Shown: positions 34,932-43,502, numbered from the stretch's first letter. The stretch: 64,000 nucleotides of DNA from Candidatus Gastranaerophilales bacterium (GCA_944323695.1 CALUTI010000004.1:1-64000); one strand, 5' to 3'. The notes: a model not told the origin generated them from the letters alone. Numbers and translations are program-made.

Positions 34932-35381
34932 ATGAAAATCAAAACATTAACAATTTTGACAGCAGTAGTTTTAGGGTTGTGCATAAATTCTGCAAATGCA
35001 AGTGAAGTTGCAAGTATTGACGTACAAAAGGTAGTAAGTGCATCTCCTAAAGTTCAGGCACTAAAAAAAGAACAGCAGGCAAAGGCAAAAGAAATTTTGT
35101 CTTTTATCGACAAGGCACGAAAAGATGTTGCTAACGTATCAGATGTCAAGAAAAAAGGGGATTTAGAGACAAAATACAACAAACAGCTTGTCGAGAAAAA
35201 AGACAAAATGGATAAAGAATATGCTAATAAGCTTAAAAAAATAGAGGATGAAATTTCAAAAGTTATTGCAGAACAGGCAAAAGCAAAAGGCTACGACATG
35301 GTTGTTGCAAAGGGAGTTGTTCTTTACGGCACAAATGATATTACGGAAGATGTAATCAAAGCTGTTAAAAGCCTAAAATAA
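34932..35381 (+). CDS. skp: Skp/OmpH-family periplasmic chaperone
   Basis: Holds unfolded outer-membrane proteins in the periplasm for delivery to BAM. A signal peptide MKIKTLTILTAVVLGLCINS ends near ANA-SEV. Then comes the short beta segment VASIDVQKVVSASPKVQALK, a long coiled-coil (residues ~45-115), and the closing VVAKGVVLYGTNDITEDVIK. 149 aa is normal. It lies divergent to the TpsB-like barrel, a plausible client. Confidence 0.9.
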   Translation: MKIKTLTILTAVVLGLCINSANASEVASIDVQKVVSASPKVQALKKEQQAKAKEILSFIDKARKDVANVSDVKKKGDLETKYNKQLVEKKDKMDKEYANKLKKIEDEISKVIAEQAKAKGYDMVVAKGVVLYGTNDITEDVIKAVKSLK

Positions 35382-35385
35382 AACT

Positions 35386-35413
35386 TAAAAATCCCAGCTT
35401 CGGGATTTTTTTA
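35386..35413 (+). terminator. skp terminator
   Basis: AATCCC-AGCTTC-GGGATT followed by a T run, ending at the stop of the convergent radical SAM gene. Confidence 0.85.
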
Positions 35414-36682
35414 TTATGCTAAAGTTTGCAAATATTCAACCAATTCGCCCATGGAATAGATATTTTTCACCACAAAAAACTTTTTATTCGTAACTTTTTT
35501 GACATAATCCAGAGTTTTTCCGTCCAAAAAGTCCTCGCTGTAGGGTCTTAGCATAACAGAGGGGATTACGACAAAGTCCGCATCAACATCTTTGATTGTT
35601 CTTATCAAATCATCAGTTGTTATAAGCCCCGCAACGGTGATATCTTCGCCCCAGTAATCGGATTTGACAGGGTTGACATAGCACGAAAGATTTTGGATTT
35701 TGTTAAGCTTTTCGGCGATTTTCTCTATTGCAAAGCGCGCCGCGTATGAGGTTGCAAAAATAAATTTCAAAGGCTTTTTGAGCTTTTTGGGAAGCTTATA
35801 TTTTTTAAAATCTTCCAACAAAAGCCTTATAGCGCCAACACCATCGTCAAGCTGTTCAAAATTCCCGTAATATTTGGCAGGCGGAACCTCACGTCCCGCA
35901 AGCAAAAAGAATTCATCGGAGCAGCAAACTCGCTTGTAGCGTGAAGCAATATCAATTGTTTCTTCCGCACATTTTTTATCAACCTGCTTGAGCCCGCCTT
36001 GTCTGAACTGTGTAATCCCGACAGGCACAATCGCCGTTGAAAGAACGGTGTTTTTCAATTCCGCAAGGTCATTAAGCGTCCGCTCAAGCTCTTTTCCGTC
36101 GTTTAAGCCGGGGCACAAAACAATTTGCGCATGAAAAGGAATTTTATTTTTCCTGAACCATTTAAGATTTTCCAAAGCCTTGCCGGCGTTGGGATTTTGA
36201 AGCATTTTGCACCGAAGCTCAGGATTTGTTGTGTGCACGGACACGTAAAACGGTCCCAAATGCATTCTTTTAATTCTTTCGCGGTCTTTATCCGTAAAAT
36301 TCGTGAGAGTAATATAAGTTCCCTGAAGGTATGAAAGTCTGTAATCGTCGTCTTTTACGTACAAAGTTTCCCTCAAACCCTTTGGCTGCTGGTCTACAAA
36401 ACAAAATACACAGTGGTTAAGGCAGGGTTTTACGCGGTCAAAAACAGCGCTTTCAAACACTATTCCCAAATCCTCGTCAAAATCCTTTTCTATCTCAATT
36501 TCTTCAATTTCTCCGGAAATTTTCTTTACCTCAAGTGTCAAAAGCTCTGTTTTGCAGTAAAAATTATAGTCAATCATATCGGACATTTTATTTCCGTCAA
36601 TTGACAAAATCTCGTCGCCGGACGTGATTTCCAGCTCCTCGGCTATTGAATTTTCCACAACACTATTTACTATTGCCGGCAT
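35414..36682 (-). CDS. PDZ/radical SAM/DUF512 protein
   Basis: 422 aa. The N-terminal PDZ-like part (IVNSVVENSIAEELEITSGD) is followed by a radical SAM domain with C-X3-C-X2-C in CLNHCVFCFVDQQPKG, then the DUF512 C-terminal domain (GGLKQVDK, VGAIRLLLEDF, DITVAGLITTDDLI). This architecture is conserved in Firmicutes and Cyanobacteria, often next to the ribosome-assembly GTPase Der, but the reaction is not known. Der is not in the window. The ATG overlaps the upstream PadR gene by 20 nt, an unusual partner. Confidence 0.9.
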   Translation of the reverse strand: MPAIVNSVVENSIAEELEITSGDEILSIDGNKMSDMIDYNFYCKTELLTLEVKKISGEIEEIEIEKDFDEDLGIVFESAVFDRVKPCLNHCVFCFVDQQPKGLRETLYVKDDDYRLSYLQGTYITLTNFTDKDRERIKRMHLGPFYVSVHTTNPELRCKMLQNPNAGKALENLKWFRKNKIPFHAQIVLCPGLNDGKELERTLNDLAELKNTVLSTAIVPVGITQFRQGGLKQVDKKCAEETIDIASRYKRVCCSDEFFLLAGREVPPAKYYGNFEQLDDGVGAIRLLLEDFKKYKLPKKLKKPLKFIFATSYAARFAIEKIAEKLNKIQNLSCYVNPVKSDYWGEDITVAGLITTDDLIRTIKDVDADFVVIPSVMLRPYSEDFLDGKTLDYVKKVTNKKFFVVKNIYSMGELVEYLQTLA

Positions 36683-37190
36683 TTTCCTTTTCCAAACCTT
36701 CCAGAATAGTTATAAAATTAGCATATTCGCAAATCGCATTGTCAAGAATAATTCTCTGATAGAAGCTCAGGTGGTTGTATTCATCGTTAATGACAGCTTC
36801 TGCGTTGAATTTGTGCTGCATTGCAAGTGATTTGATATGGAAAAACAAATCAGCGCATTCATCTTTAGACAAAAAAGATGCGCAGGAAAGCTTAATCCTT
36901 GCATTTGACAAAAATTGAACCGGATTTTCGCTCAAATTCTCAAGAATTAGCCGTCTTAATTCTTCAAGTCCGTTTTTTGTGATTGAATAAAAAACAGAAA
37001 GTTTGCCGCCGTCAGACATCATTTTGCGGGAGGTAAGACACCCTTCTTTTTCCAACCTGACAAGCGCTGGCTTAATCGCACCGATGCTCGGCTTTGAAAA
37101 TGCGCCAAAGTTTTCAAAAATAAACTTCTGCACGGAATACATTGTCAATTCCCGCTTGGACAGTACATATAATATCATTAGTTCAATCAT
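36663..37190 (-). CDS. PadR-family transcriptional regulator
   Basis: 175 aa. An N-terminal winged helix (MIELMILYVLSKRELTMYSV, SIGAIKPALVRLEKEGCL, the wing GGKLSVFYSITKNGLEEL) and a C-terminal helical dimerisation region (about 95-170) are typical of PadR. It is first in a two-gene unit with the radical SAM protein. The upstream region is the 61-bp repeat array, so its promoter must lie close to or within the first repeat. Confidence 0.85.
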   Translation of the reverse strand: MIELMILYVLSKRELTMYSVQKFIFENFGAFSKPSIGAIKPALVRLEKEGCLTSRKMMSDGGKLSVFYSITKNGLEELRRLILENLSENPVQFLSNARIKLSCASFLSKDECADLFFHIKSLAMQHKFNAEAVINDEYNHLSFYQRIILDNAICEYANFITILEGLEKENAGNSK

Positions 37191-37207
37191 ACAACTATTA
37201 TATCACA

Positions 37208-37490
37208 GTGCCAAAGGCACGACAACATGTCTGACAACATTTGTGCGACTTTTCATATCATTGTGAGAGTGCCAAAGGCACGACAACATGTCTGACAACA
37301 TTTGTGCGACTTTTCATATCATTGTGAGAGTGCCAAAGGCACGACAACATGTTTGACAACATTTATGTGACTTTTCATATCATTGTGAGAGTGCCAAAGG
37401 CACGACAATATGTTTGACAACATTTATGTGACTTTTCATATCATTGTGAGGGTGCCTGAGGCACGACAACATGTTTGACAGTTTTGGCAT
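37208..37490. repeat. Tandem array of a 61-bp unit, about 4.6 copies
   Basis: Units begin at 37208, 37269, 37330, 37391 and 37452. Each has the hairpin GTGCC-AAA-GGCAC, then GACAACATGT(C/T)TGACAACATTT, then CTTTTCATATCATTGTGAGA. Copies drift gradually: CTGACA to TTGACA, GTGCGAC to ATGTGAC. The last copy has GTGCCTGAGGCAC, a compensatory-looking loop change. The unit is related to the TCATTGCGAG...GACATGTCTGACAA element at 14.95 kb. No coding potential. Confidence 0.9.
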
Positions 37491-37499
37491 ATTTATCTG

Positions 37500-37860
37500 T
37501 ATCAACATGAGAGACGCACGACACCATACCGTCATCCTGAGGCGAAGCCGAAGGATCTCAAAAGATTCTTCGCTAGCGCTCAGAATAACACTGACTTTGG
37601 TATAAATTAGTCAGTAGGTTGGGCATACCTGCCCAACTTGAAAGATCCTGAACCTAGTTCAGTATGACAAGAAAATTCCCCTCATTGGCTCGCTTTGCTC
37701 CAAGAGGTACAGCATTTTGTCATTCCGAACTCGTTTCGGAATCTCTGCATGAGATCCTGAAACCAGTTCAGGATGACACCGCACTCCAAAGCCCTTACTA
37801 TCAGTACTTAGGAGAGACGCCCCCCCCCGTTTCTGCAAATTCTTCTTAAATCCATAAGCT
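37500..37860. repeat. Mosaic of dispersed hairpin repeats upstream of mlaE
   Basis: GTCATCCTGAGGCGAAGCCG (near 37531), ATTCTTCGCTAGCGCTCAGAAT (near 37565), GTTGGGCATACCTGCCCAAC (near 37618), GATCCTGAACCTAGTTCAG (near 37645), ATTCCGAACTCGTTTCGGAAT (near 37722) and ATCCTGAAACCAGTTCAGGAT (near 37755), then a run of nine C residues near 37830. No gene is supported. Confidence 0.75.
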
Positions 37861-37914
37861 TTCTCCTTTTTTTTCTTAAAAATATCAATTTTTCAAAATT
37901 TAGTCAAGCAAAAA

Positions 37915-37944
37915 TTGACATAAGCATTGATTTTTTAGTATAAT
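37915..37944 (+). promoter_or_regulatory. Consensus promoter of mlaEF, leaderless layout
   Basis: A perfect TTGACA and TATAAT separated by 18 nt. The -10 ends 7 nt before the mlaE ATG, so the transcript would start at or beside the start codon. AAGG at 37947-37950 is only 1 nt from the ATG, too close to act as a Shine-Dalgarno. Confidence 0.75.
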
Positions 37945-37951
37945 TTAAGGT

Positions 37952-38761
37952 ATGGGGACATTACAAAAATACTTCAGGCAATCCGCGACATACAAGGTTT
38001 TTACAGGGTTATACGAAACCTTTTACGATTTTGTGGATACTCTTGGCAAGATTACCCAAAACGGAATTCAGCTTGTCAAATGCCTTTTGAAAGGCGGAAT
38101 TGACCGGAAGGAATTAATCTATCAATGCTCCAGATTCGGCGTAAGTTCGCTCCCCATAACGCTTACCATTGTCGGGATGACGTCAGTAATCGTCGCATCG
38201 CAGGTCGCGCTGGAAATGGTTAAGCAGGGCGGCGGAAATTTTATCGGCATGATGATGTCAATTCTGATAGTAAGGGAAGTTGCGGTTATTATGTCCGGAT
38301 TTGCGATAATTTCAATGATAGGCTCATCAATAGCCTCTGAAATTGCCACAATGCGGGTTACGGAACAAATTGACGCCATTGAGGTTTTGAAGGTTGATCC
38401 TATATGTTACCTTTTTGTGCCGAGGGTTTTGTCAGGAATAATCATGATGCCTTTTGTAACCATAATTGCAGCAGCAGTCGGAGTTATTGCGGGTGCTGTG
38501 ACATCTGATTTGTTTGCCGGGCTGAGTTATATGGCATATTTTGATTCGGCATGGCTCGGGATTTACATGAAGGATTTGTGGGTAAGTATGCTTAAAGCAG
38601 TATTTTTCGGAGGGACAATAGCTTTAATAAGCTGTTCCTGCGGGTACCACGCATCAGGCGGAGCAAAGGGCGTAGGGCTTGCGACTACAAAAGCCGTTGT
38701 ATGGTCTTTTGTATCTATTGTTGTTTGGGATATGATATTTGCGGTAGCATTTTTCTTTTAA
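37952..38761 (+). CDS. mlaE: MlaE-family lipid ABC transporter permease
   Basis: Inner-membrane permease of the MCE lipid transporter. 269 aa with an amphipathic N-terminal helix, then the family block SLPITLTIVGMTSVIVASQ, and the EQIDAIEVLKVDPICYLFVPR coupling segment with following TMs. mlaF follows 11 nt later. No MCE-domain gene is in this unit; the only mlaD-like gene seen is at 3390, so the complex is encoded at separate loci. Confidence 0.93.
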   Translation: MGTLQKYFRQSATYKVFTGLYETFYDFVDTLGKITQNGIQLVKCLLKGGIDRKELIYQCSRFGVSSLPITLTIVGMTSVIVASQVALEMVKQGGGNFIGMMMSILIVREVAVIMSGFAIISMIGSSIASEIATMRVTEQIDAIEVLKVDPICYLFVPRVLSGIIMMPFVTIIAAAVGVIAGAVTSDLFAGLSYMAYFDSAWLGIYMKDLWVSMLKAVFFGGTIALISCSCGYHASGGAKGVGLATTKAVVWSFVSIVVWDMIFAVAFFF

Positions 38762-38772
38762 AGGTATAAATT

Positions 38773-39507
38773 ATGAGTATTGAAGTTAAAAATCTGGTTA
38801 AAATTTTCGGAGATAAAAAAGTCATTGACGATGTGTCCTTCAAGGTTAATGATAAAGAGACACTTGCCATTGTGGGTTTTTCCGGCTCCGGTAAAAGTAC
38901 GATTTTGAAGCTGATTTCAGGACTCATAGAAAAAGACGGCGGAGAAATTATTACCTCAAAAGGCGATATTGCAATGGTTTTTCAATATTCAGCACTTTTT
39001 GATTCTTTAAATGTAGCCGACAACATTGCGTTTGCACTTCATGAAAGACGTGATTTGCGTAAAAAATACACCGAAGACCGGATTAAAGAAATCGTTGCAC
39101 AAAAGCTTGAGCTGGTTGGTTTGCGCGGGATAGAAAATCTTTTCCCGTCAGAGCTTTCAGGCGGTATGCAAAAACGTGTAAGCTTTGCCCGTGCAATTGT
39201 AACGGAGCCCAATACAATTCTCTATGATGAACCAACAGCGGGGCTGGATCCGATATCTTCTACACTTATTGAGGATTATATAGTAAGATTAAAAGAGGAG
39301 ACCAATGCGGCATCTATTGTTGTAACCCACCAGATGTCAACAATTACAAGAACCGCAGACAAAGTGGTTATGCTCTATAACGGAAGAATAGTTTTTGAAG
39401 GTACGCCTGAAGAAATGCTGAAACAGGATAACGAATACACAAAACAGTTTGTAACAGCGTCTTTGGAAGGCCCTATGAAGATGATGGAAGGGAAAAAAGA
39501 TGAGTAA
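38773..39507 (+). CDS. mlaF: MlaF-family ABC transporter ATPase
   Basis: Powers the MlaE permease. 244 aa with Walker A GFSGSGKST, signature ELSGGMQKRVSFARAI, Walker B TILYDEPTAGLDP and the switch His in VVTHQMST. Overlaps the aminotransferase gene by 8 nt. Confidence 0.95.
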   Translation: MSIEVKNLVKIFGDKKVIDDVSFKVNDKETLAIVGFSGSGKSTILKLISGLIEKDGGEIITSKGDIAMVFQYSALFDSLNVADNIAFALHERRDLRKKYTEDRIKEIVAQKLELVGLRGIENLFPSELSGGMQKRVSFARAIVTEPNTILYDEPTAGLDPISSTLIEDYIVRLKEETNAASIVVTHQMSTITRTADKVVMLYNGRIVFEGTPEEMLKQDNEYTKQFVTASLEGPMKMMEGKKDE

Positions 39508-40741
39508 CTTTAAGGAAAATTTGTTTAACAAAGACGTAATGTCTCTTGATACATATATTATGTTTAAGCTGAAAGAGCAGACAGCGAAGCTGAAACCGGA
39601 ATTAACCGCAAAAAACAGAGCGCCGATTTCATTATCAATGGGTGCGCCGACCGCAAACCCGCCTAAAGCGCTTGTGGAAAGGCTTAAACAAATTCTTGAC
39701 GAGGACGGAATTCACACATATTCAACCCCGAAGGGCGAAGATTACTTTAGAAAAGCAATTGCGCAAAGGATGAAAAACCGCTTCGGCGTTGATTTGGATC
39801 CTGATAAGGAAATTTATTCACTGGTAGGCTCAAAAGAGGGCATTGCAAATCTTATAAGATTTTTGATTACCCAAAAAGATACGGATAAAGATATCATAAT
39901 GGTTCCGGATCCGTGTTATGCATCATATTTGCAATTTATTCAATGCGCGGGCGGGCTTGCTTATCATATACCGTTGACTGCCGAAAACAACTATATGCCG
40001 AATTTGGATGAGGTTTACGACAAGTTTACAAAAGAGGGTTACAAGCCCGAAAACTTAAAGGCACTTGTCATAAATTACCCGAACAATCCGCTCGGTGTCA
40101 GCGCAACAAGAGAATACGTAAAATCAGCCGTTGATTTTTGTAAAAAACACAAAATTCTTTTGATATCAGATTTAGCATACTCGGATTTGTATTTCAGCGA
40201 AGCTGAAAAACCTTTCAGCGTATTTGAAATTGAGGGTGCAAAAGATATTGCGGTTGAATTCCACAGTTTTTCAAAACCTTATGCGGTAACGGGCTGGCGT
40301 CTCGGCTGGGTTTGCGGAAACGAGTTTGCGGTTCAGCGTCTGGGTAAAGGAAAATCCACAATTGATAACGGGATTTTCAAGGCGCTTCAAAAGGCTTGCG
40401 CTGAAATTTTGAACTCAAAAGAGGGTGATGATTACATAAAAGAAGGGAACCTCGGTTACAAACGCAAACAGGCTATTATGGTAAAAGGCTTCACAGAGCT
40501 TGGCTGGGATATGTCAAAAGTTCCGCACACAACGTTTTACCTGTGGATGCCGATTCCGAGAAAATACAAATCCTCTTTTGAATTCTGTGAGGATTTATTG
40601 AAAACCTCAGGAATTGTTGTTGTGCCTGGTACGGCTTTCGGCGACTGCGGAGAAGGGTTCTTCAGATTGTCTTACGTATGCTCTGACGAGCAGCTGCAGG
40701 AAGTCATCGACCGTATGAAAGCCGACGGCTTCAGATACTAG
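39500..40741 (+). CDS. Class I/II PLP-dependent aminotransferase
   Basis: 413 aa. Fold-type I motifs: TYSTPKGEDYFRKAIA, SLVGSKEGIANL, the YPNNPLG substrate loop, SDLAYSDLYF, the PLP lysine in HSFSKPYAVTGWRLGW, and a C-terminal GEGFFRLSYVC with the carboxylate-binding Arg. It resembles LL-diaminopimelate or alanine/aspartate aminotransferases. The amino acid cannot be fixed by reading alone. A lysine role would fit with lysA at 59.5 kb, but that is inference. It is translationally coupled to mlaF by overlap. Confidence 0.85.
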   Translation: MSNFKENLFNKDVMSLDTYIMFKLKEQTAKLKPELTAKNRAPISLSMGAPTANPPKALVERLKQILDEDGIHTYSTPKGEDYFRKAIAQRMKNRFGVDLDPDKEIYSLVGSKEGIANLIRFLITQKDTDKDIIMVPDPCYASYLQFIQCAGGLAYHIPLTAENNYMPNLDEVYDKFTKEGYKPENLKALVINYPNNPLGVSATREYVKSAVDFCKKHKILLISDLAYSDLYFSEAEKPFSVFEIEGAKDIAVEFHSFSKPYAVTGWRLGWVCGNEFAVQRLGKGKSTIDNGIFKALQKACAEILNSKEGDDYIKEGNLGYKRKQAIMVKGFTELGWDMSKVPHTTFYLWMPIPRKYKSSFEFCEDLLKTSGIVVVPGTAFGDCGEGFFRLSYVCSDEQLQEVIDRMKADGFRY

Positions 40742-40746
40742 ATTTC

Positions 40747-40798
40747 TTGTTGGGCAGGTATGCCCAACAAGAGATCCTGAAATAAATTCAGGATGACA
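40747..40798. repeat. Two dispersed hairpins after the aminotransferase
   Basis: TTGTTGGGCA-GGTA-TGCCCAACAA (40747-40770) and ATCCTGAA-ATAAA-TTCAGGAT. The first may serve as terminator of the mlaEF operon. Confidence 0.7.
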
Positions 40799-40843
40799 AA
40801 TTTTTGCATTTTTTTCACAAGGCTCGGAGAAAACTTTAGCAAC

Positions 40844-40873
40844 AAAAAAAGCGGTCATTAAGACCGCCTTTTT
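40844..40873 (-). terminator. Terminator of the 40892-41738 unit
   Basis: GCGGTC-ATTAA-GACCGC flanked by A7 on the left and CTTTTTT on the right, so it can work in both directions. It ends about 20 nt from the minus-strand stop. Confidence 0.82.
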
Positions 40874-40891
40874 TCACTTTATAAAATCTTA

Positions 40892-41260
40892 TTAGCTCAA
40901 AGCCATTAAAGCTTTTACTGAACGTGCATTTTCTCTGACTTCTTCGTCTGAATGCATTTCAATTGTATCAGATAAAATTTTGATAGCTTCTTCTTTATTA
41001 TCAAGAGCTAAAAGTTCGTTTATTGTGCTCATTGCAACAACAGTTGACATATCGTTGATGCCTTTGCCTTTGTTTGTAATAGTAACTGCAAGAGAGTCGT
41101 GATTGTTTTTTCTGACCAAAGCTCTGGCGGTCAATTCTCTGATTTCATCATCAGCTGAATTTGTTCCCATTTGTTCCAAAACTCTGATTGAATCATTATC
41201 TGAGTGCAAGCATAAAGCTTCTATTATATTTCTGATTTTTCTGTTTTTATTATCCTTCAT
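40892..41260 (-). CDS. Small helical-repeat protein (HEAT-like), unknown function
   Basis: 122 aa, all helical: NRKIRNIIEALCLHSDN, DDEIRELTARALVRKNN, STINELLALDNKEEAIKIL and DEEVRENARSVKALMALS recall two or three HEAT/armadillo-like pairs. I start it at 41260 because GAGGAGGAG lies just upstream. A longer frame to 41287 would overlap the preceding gene without an SD. It lies 13 nt downstream of the 41274-41738 gene and ends in a strong terminator. No function can be assigned. Confidence 0.7.
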   Translation of the reverse strand: MKDNKNRKIRNIIEALCLHSDNDSIRVLEQMGTNSADDEIRELTARALVRKNNHDSLAVTITNKGKGINDMSTVVAMSTINELLALDNKEEAIKILSDTIEMHSDEEVRENARSVKALMALS

Positions 41261-41273
41261 CTTTTCTCCTCCT

Positions 41274-41738
41274 CTATGCCGCAACATTTATTCCTGATAA
41301 ATCTTTCCACATAGCTTCAAGTGAAGCAACATCCTGCTTTTTCAATTTTTGTACGCTGTAATTGTCCGCAATTGACGTAAAACCTGATTTAATGGCGCGG
41401 CCTGCACCTGCAAAATCAATAGAAATTTCCATTGAACCGATTTCGTTCAATTTGTTCATTGCAGATGAAAATCCTTCTTTCATTCTGTTACCGAATGCAA
41501 CGACTGATTCAATTCCTTTACGGAAAGTCGGGAATGCATCACCGATTGAACCTACAAATGCGCTTAATTTTAATTTGTCTTTTAAAGACGGTTTTGCCGC
41601 TTTTGTTTCAAACACATCTGCCGTTAAAACATTACCCTTGAATGTTGATGCCGCAAACGGGTTTGATGAATGATTTACTGTCTTTCCGATTTTAATCGGG
41701 GTGTTTAGAACCTGACCAATCTTTGCAATTATTGCCAT
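41274..41738 (-). CDS. Unknown protein with N-terminal STFKG tag
   Basis: 154 aa, family not recognised. The first 45 residues (IIAKIGQVLNTPIKIGKTV then FAASTFKGNVLTADVFE) end in an F-K-G motif like those in the 14454, 25419 and 49262 proteins. The rest is helical (LKLSAFVGSIGDAFPTFRKG, VVAFGNRMKEGFSSAMNKL) and alternates Gly/Ala/Lys without a TM segment. A GAGAGAGG run lies 3 nt... upstream of the ATG region (41741-41748 read on the minus strand). It forms a unit with the HEAT-like gene. Confidence 0.65.
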   Translation of the reverse strand: MAIIAKIGQVLNTPIKIGKTVNHSSNPFAASTFKGNVLTADVFETKAAKPSLKDKLKLSAFVGSIGDAFPTFRKGIESVVAFGNRMKEGFSSAMNKLNEIGSMEISIDFAGAGRAIKSGFTSIADNYSVQKLKKQDVASLEAMWKDLSGINVAA

Positions 41739-41868
41739 TAATGTATACCTCTCTCTTCACTATTCACATACTAAGAATAACATACTAACCGGATATGAAA
41801 TCCACCTTTTGATGTAATTTTCAAAAAAGAATACAAACTTTAGTTGGAGTTTGTGTTAAAATTTGAAT

Positions 41869-42636
41869 ATGGGATATAAGAATTTAGAAGAATTAATTGA
41901 AGTAATCAGACGCTTGAGAGCGCCGGACGGATGCAAATGGGACAGAGAGCAGACGCACAAAACCCTTCGTCCGAATATGCTGGAAGAAGCCTACGAGGCA
42001 GTTGATGCCATAGATGACGATGATATGAAGCATTTGAAAGAAGAATTGGGCGATGTGCTTTTGCAGGTTGTACTTCACGCGCAAATTGCAGACGAAGAAG
42101 GCGCTTTTAATATAGATGATGTTGCAAAAGGGATTAAGGATAAACTAATCCACCGCCACCCGCACGTTTTCGGGAATATTAAAGTAAATTCCACAGATGA
42201 AATTCTTGATAACTGGGATAAATTAAAGGCAGAAGAAAAACCTCACCGCAAATCCGCAATGGACGGGATTTCAAAAGCGCAATCCGCCCTGATGAGCGCG
42301 CAAAAAATCAGCAAACGCGCCGTAAAAACAGGTTTTGAATGGCCGGATGAAAAATCGCTTTATGAATGCATTTTTTCCGAATTTGATGAATTTAAAGAAG
42401 CCTGCCGGCAAGAGGATAAAGACCATATGGAGGACGAATTCGGCGACATTTTGTTTGCCGTGGTGAACCTTGCACGCTGGAACAAAATTGACGCGGAACA
42501 GGCACTTTTGCTTGCAAACAAAAAGTTTGAAAAACGTTTCAGAAAAATGGAAGAACTTGCTGAAAAGCCTTTGACGGAATATTCATTTGAAGAATTTGAC
42601 GCGCTCTGGAAACAGGCAAAAAAATCCACTAATTGA
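41869..42636 (+). CDS. mazG: Nucleoside triphosphate pyrophosphohydrolase MazG
   Basis: Hydrolyses NTPs to NMP and PPi, cleaning nucleotide pools. Two MazG domains: RLRAPDGCKWDREQTHKTLR with EEAYEAVDAID and LKEELGDVLLQVVLHAQ in the first, FSEFDEFKEA and MEDEFGDILFAVVNLARW in the second. 255 aa. ATG 41869 is preferred; TTG 41863 is also in frame, and neither has an SD. TAAAAT ends 6 nt before the ATG, another leaderless-type arrangement. Confidence 0.95.
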   Translation: MGYKNLEELIEVIRRLRAPDGCKWDREQTHKTLRPNMLEEAYEAVDAIDDDDMKHLKEELGDVLLQVVLHAQIADEEGAFNIDDVAKGIKDKLIHRHPHVFGNIKVNSTDEILDNWDKLKAEEKPHRKSAMDGISKAQSALMSAQKISKRAVKTGFEWPDEKSLYECIFSEFDEFKEACRQEDKDHMEDEFGDILFAVVNLARWNKIDAEQALLLANKKFEKRFRKMEELAEKPLTEYSFEEFDALWKQAKKSTN

Positions 42637-42639
42637 TTT

Positions 42640-42870
42640 TTACCGTTGGGCAAGTATGCCCAACCTACATTCTTCGCTAACGCTCAGAATGACGCCATTG
42701 TCATTGCGATGTGCCAAAGCGTGAGCGAGCAGAGGCTGGAGGGCTTTGCGAAGGCAAAGACCGCAACGCCGTTTAATGCGAGCGAACAAGAGAGGCACGA
42801 CATCAGTATTATTTGTACGGACGAGCAATACCTAATGTGTTGTCCTGCCTCAGGCAGTGTCATTGCAAGA
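42640..42870. repeat. Dispersed repeats between mazG and the phage-like module
   Basis: GTTGGGCA-AGTA-TGCCCAAC (42645-42664), ATTCTTCGCTAACGCTCAGAAT (near 42670), a long CATTGCGATGTGCCAAAGCG element with partly complementary GAGCGAGCAGAGG blocks, and TGTTGTCCTGCCTCAGGCAG (near 42838), also present at 15.23 kb with the same preceding words (CAATACCTAATGTG). No gene. Confidence 0.65.
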
Positions 42871-42872
42871 CG

Positions 42873-43481
42873 CTACAGCCCTCTTGAAAGATTTTTGATA
42901 ACCCTTCCGACTATGGTAATTTCTACATCACTATTCGGCTTTAAGGTTTCCATCGGATATTTCGGATTATCGGAAATTATGTCCAATTCGCCTGTAACCC
43001 GCAATCTTAAACGTTTTACATACCAGTCGTTATTGATTGTTAATACAAATATTCCGCCATTATTAAAATCTCTGCGAGAAGTATCCACCAGCAAAATATT
43101 CCCGTCCTCAATTATGGTTTCCATGCTGTCGCCGGATGCTTTAAATAATTTTAAATCCGACGGCTGCGGAATCTTCCATAATTCACGAATAATCTCCCTG
43201 CCGATTTTTACAGGCGTAACATCCGCCTCATCCAGCACAACCGTTCCCCTGCCGCATGACGGGTTTATCTGAATGTATTCTAACTCCACGCAATCTGATG
43301 TTAATTCTATTCCGTAATGCGCCTCAATAAGCGCAATTTCCCCCTCCGTAAATTCACTGTCTCTCGCCGCACGCGCAGACATCGCAGCCTTCTTTATCTG
43401 CAATATCTCACACAAATCCGTCTGTTTTGGCTTGAACCCTATTAAATTTTGTAAAGTATTTAAAAGCTTACTATACTTCAT
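42873..43481 (-). CDS. Phage-type repressor with S24 (LexA-like) peptidase domain
   Basis: 202 aa. The N-terminal ~60 residues are an HTH domain (TDLCEILQIKKAAMSARAAR). The C-terminal S24 domain has the catalytic Ser in KASGDSMETIIEDGNILLVD and the Lys in WYVKRLRLRVTGEL, so RecA-stimulated self-cleavage is expected. It faces away from the replication-like genes across an operator region, as in a cI/cro switch. This and the next six entries look like one small phage-derived or satellite module. Confidence 0.88.
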   Translation of the reverse strand: MKYSKLLNTLQNLIGFKPKQTDLCEILQIKKAAMSARAARDSEFTEGEIALIEAHYGIELTSDCVELEYIQINPSCGRGTVVLDEADVTPVKIGREIIRELWKIPQPSDLKLFKASGDSMETIIEDGNILLVDTSRRDFNNGGIFVLTINNDWYVKRLRLRVTGELDIISDNPKYPMETLKPNSDVEITIVGRVIKNLSRGL

Positions 43482-43502
43482 CTTTCACCTATAAGTACAC
43501 TT

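Noticed and set aside
37208-37490. CRISPR array
   Set aside because: The whole 61-bp period is repeated, including what would be spacers, and no cas genes are near.
6409-42870. Insertion sequences
   Set aside because: Despite many repeats, no transposase-like frame or IS-type gene-plus-terminal-repeat structure is visible in the window.
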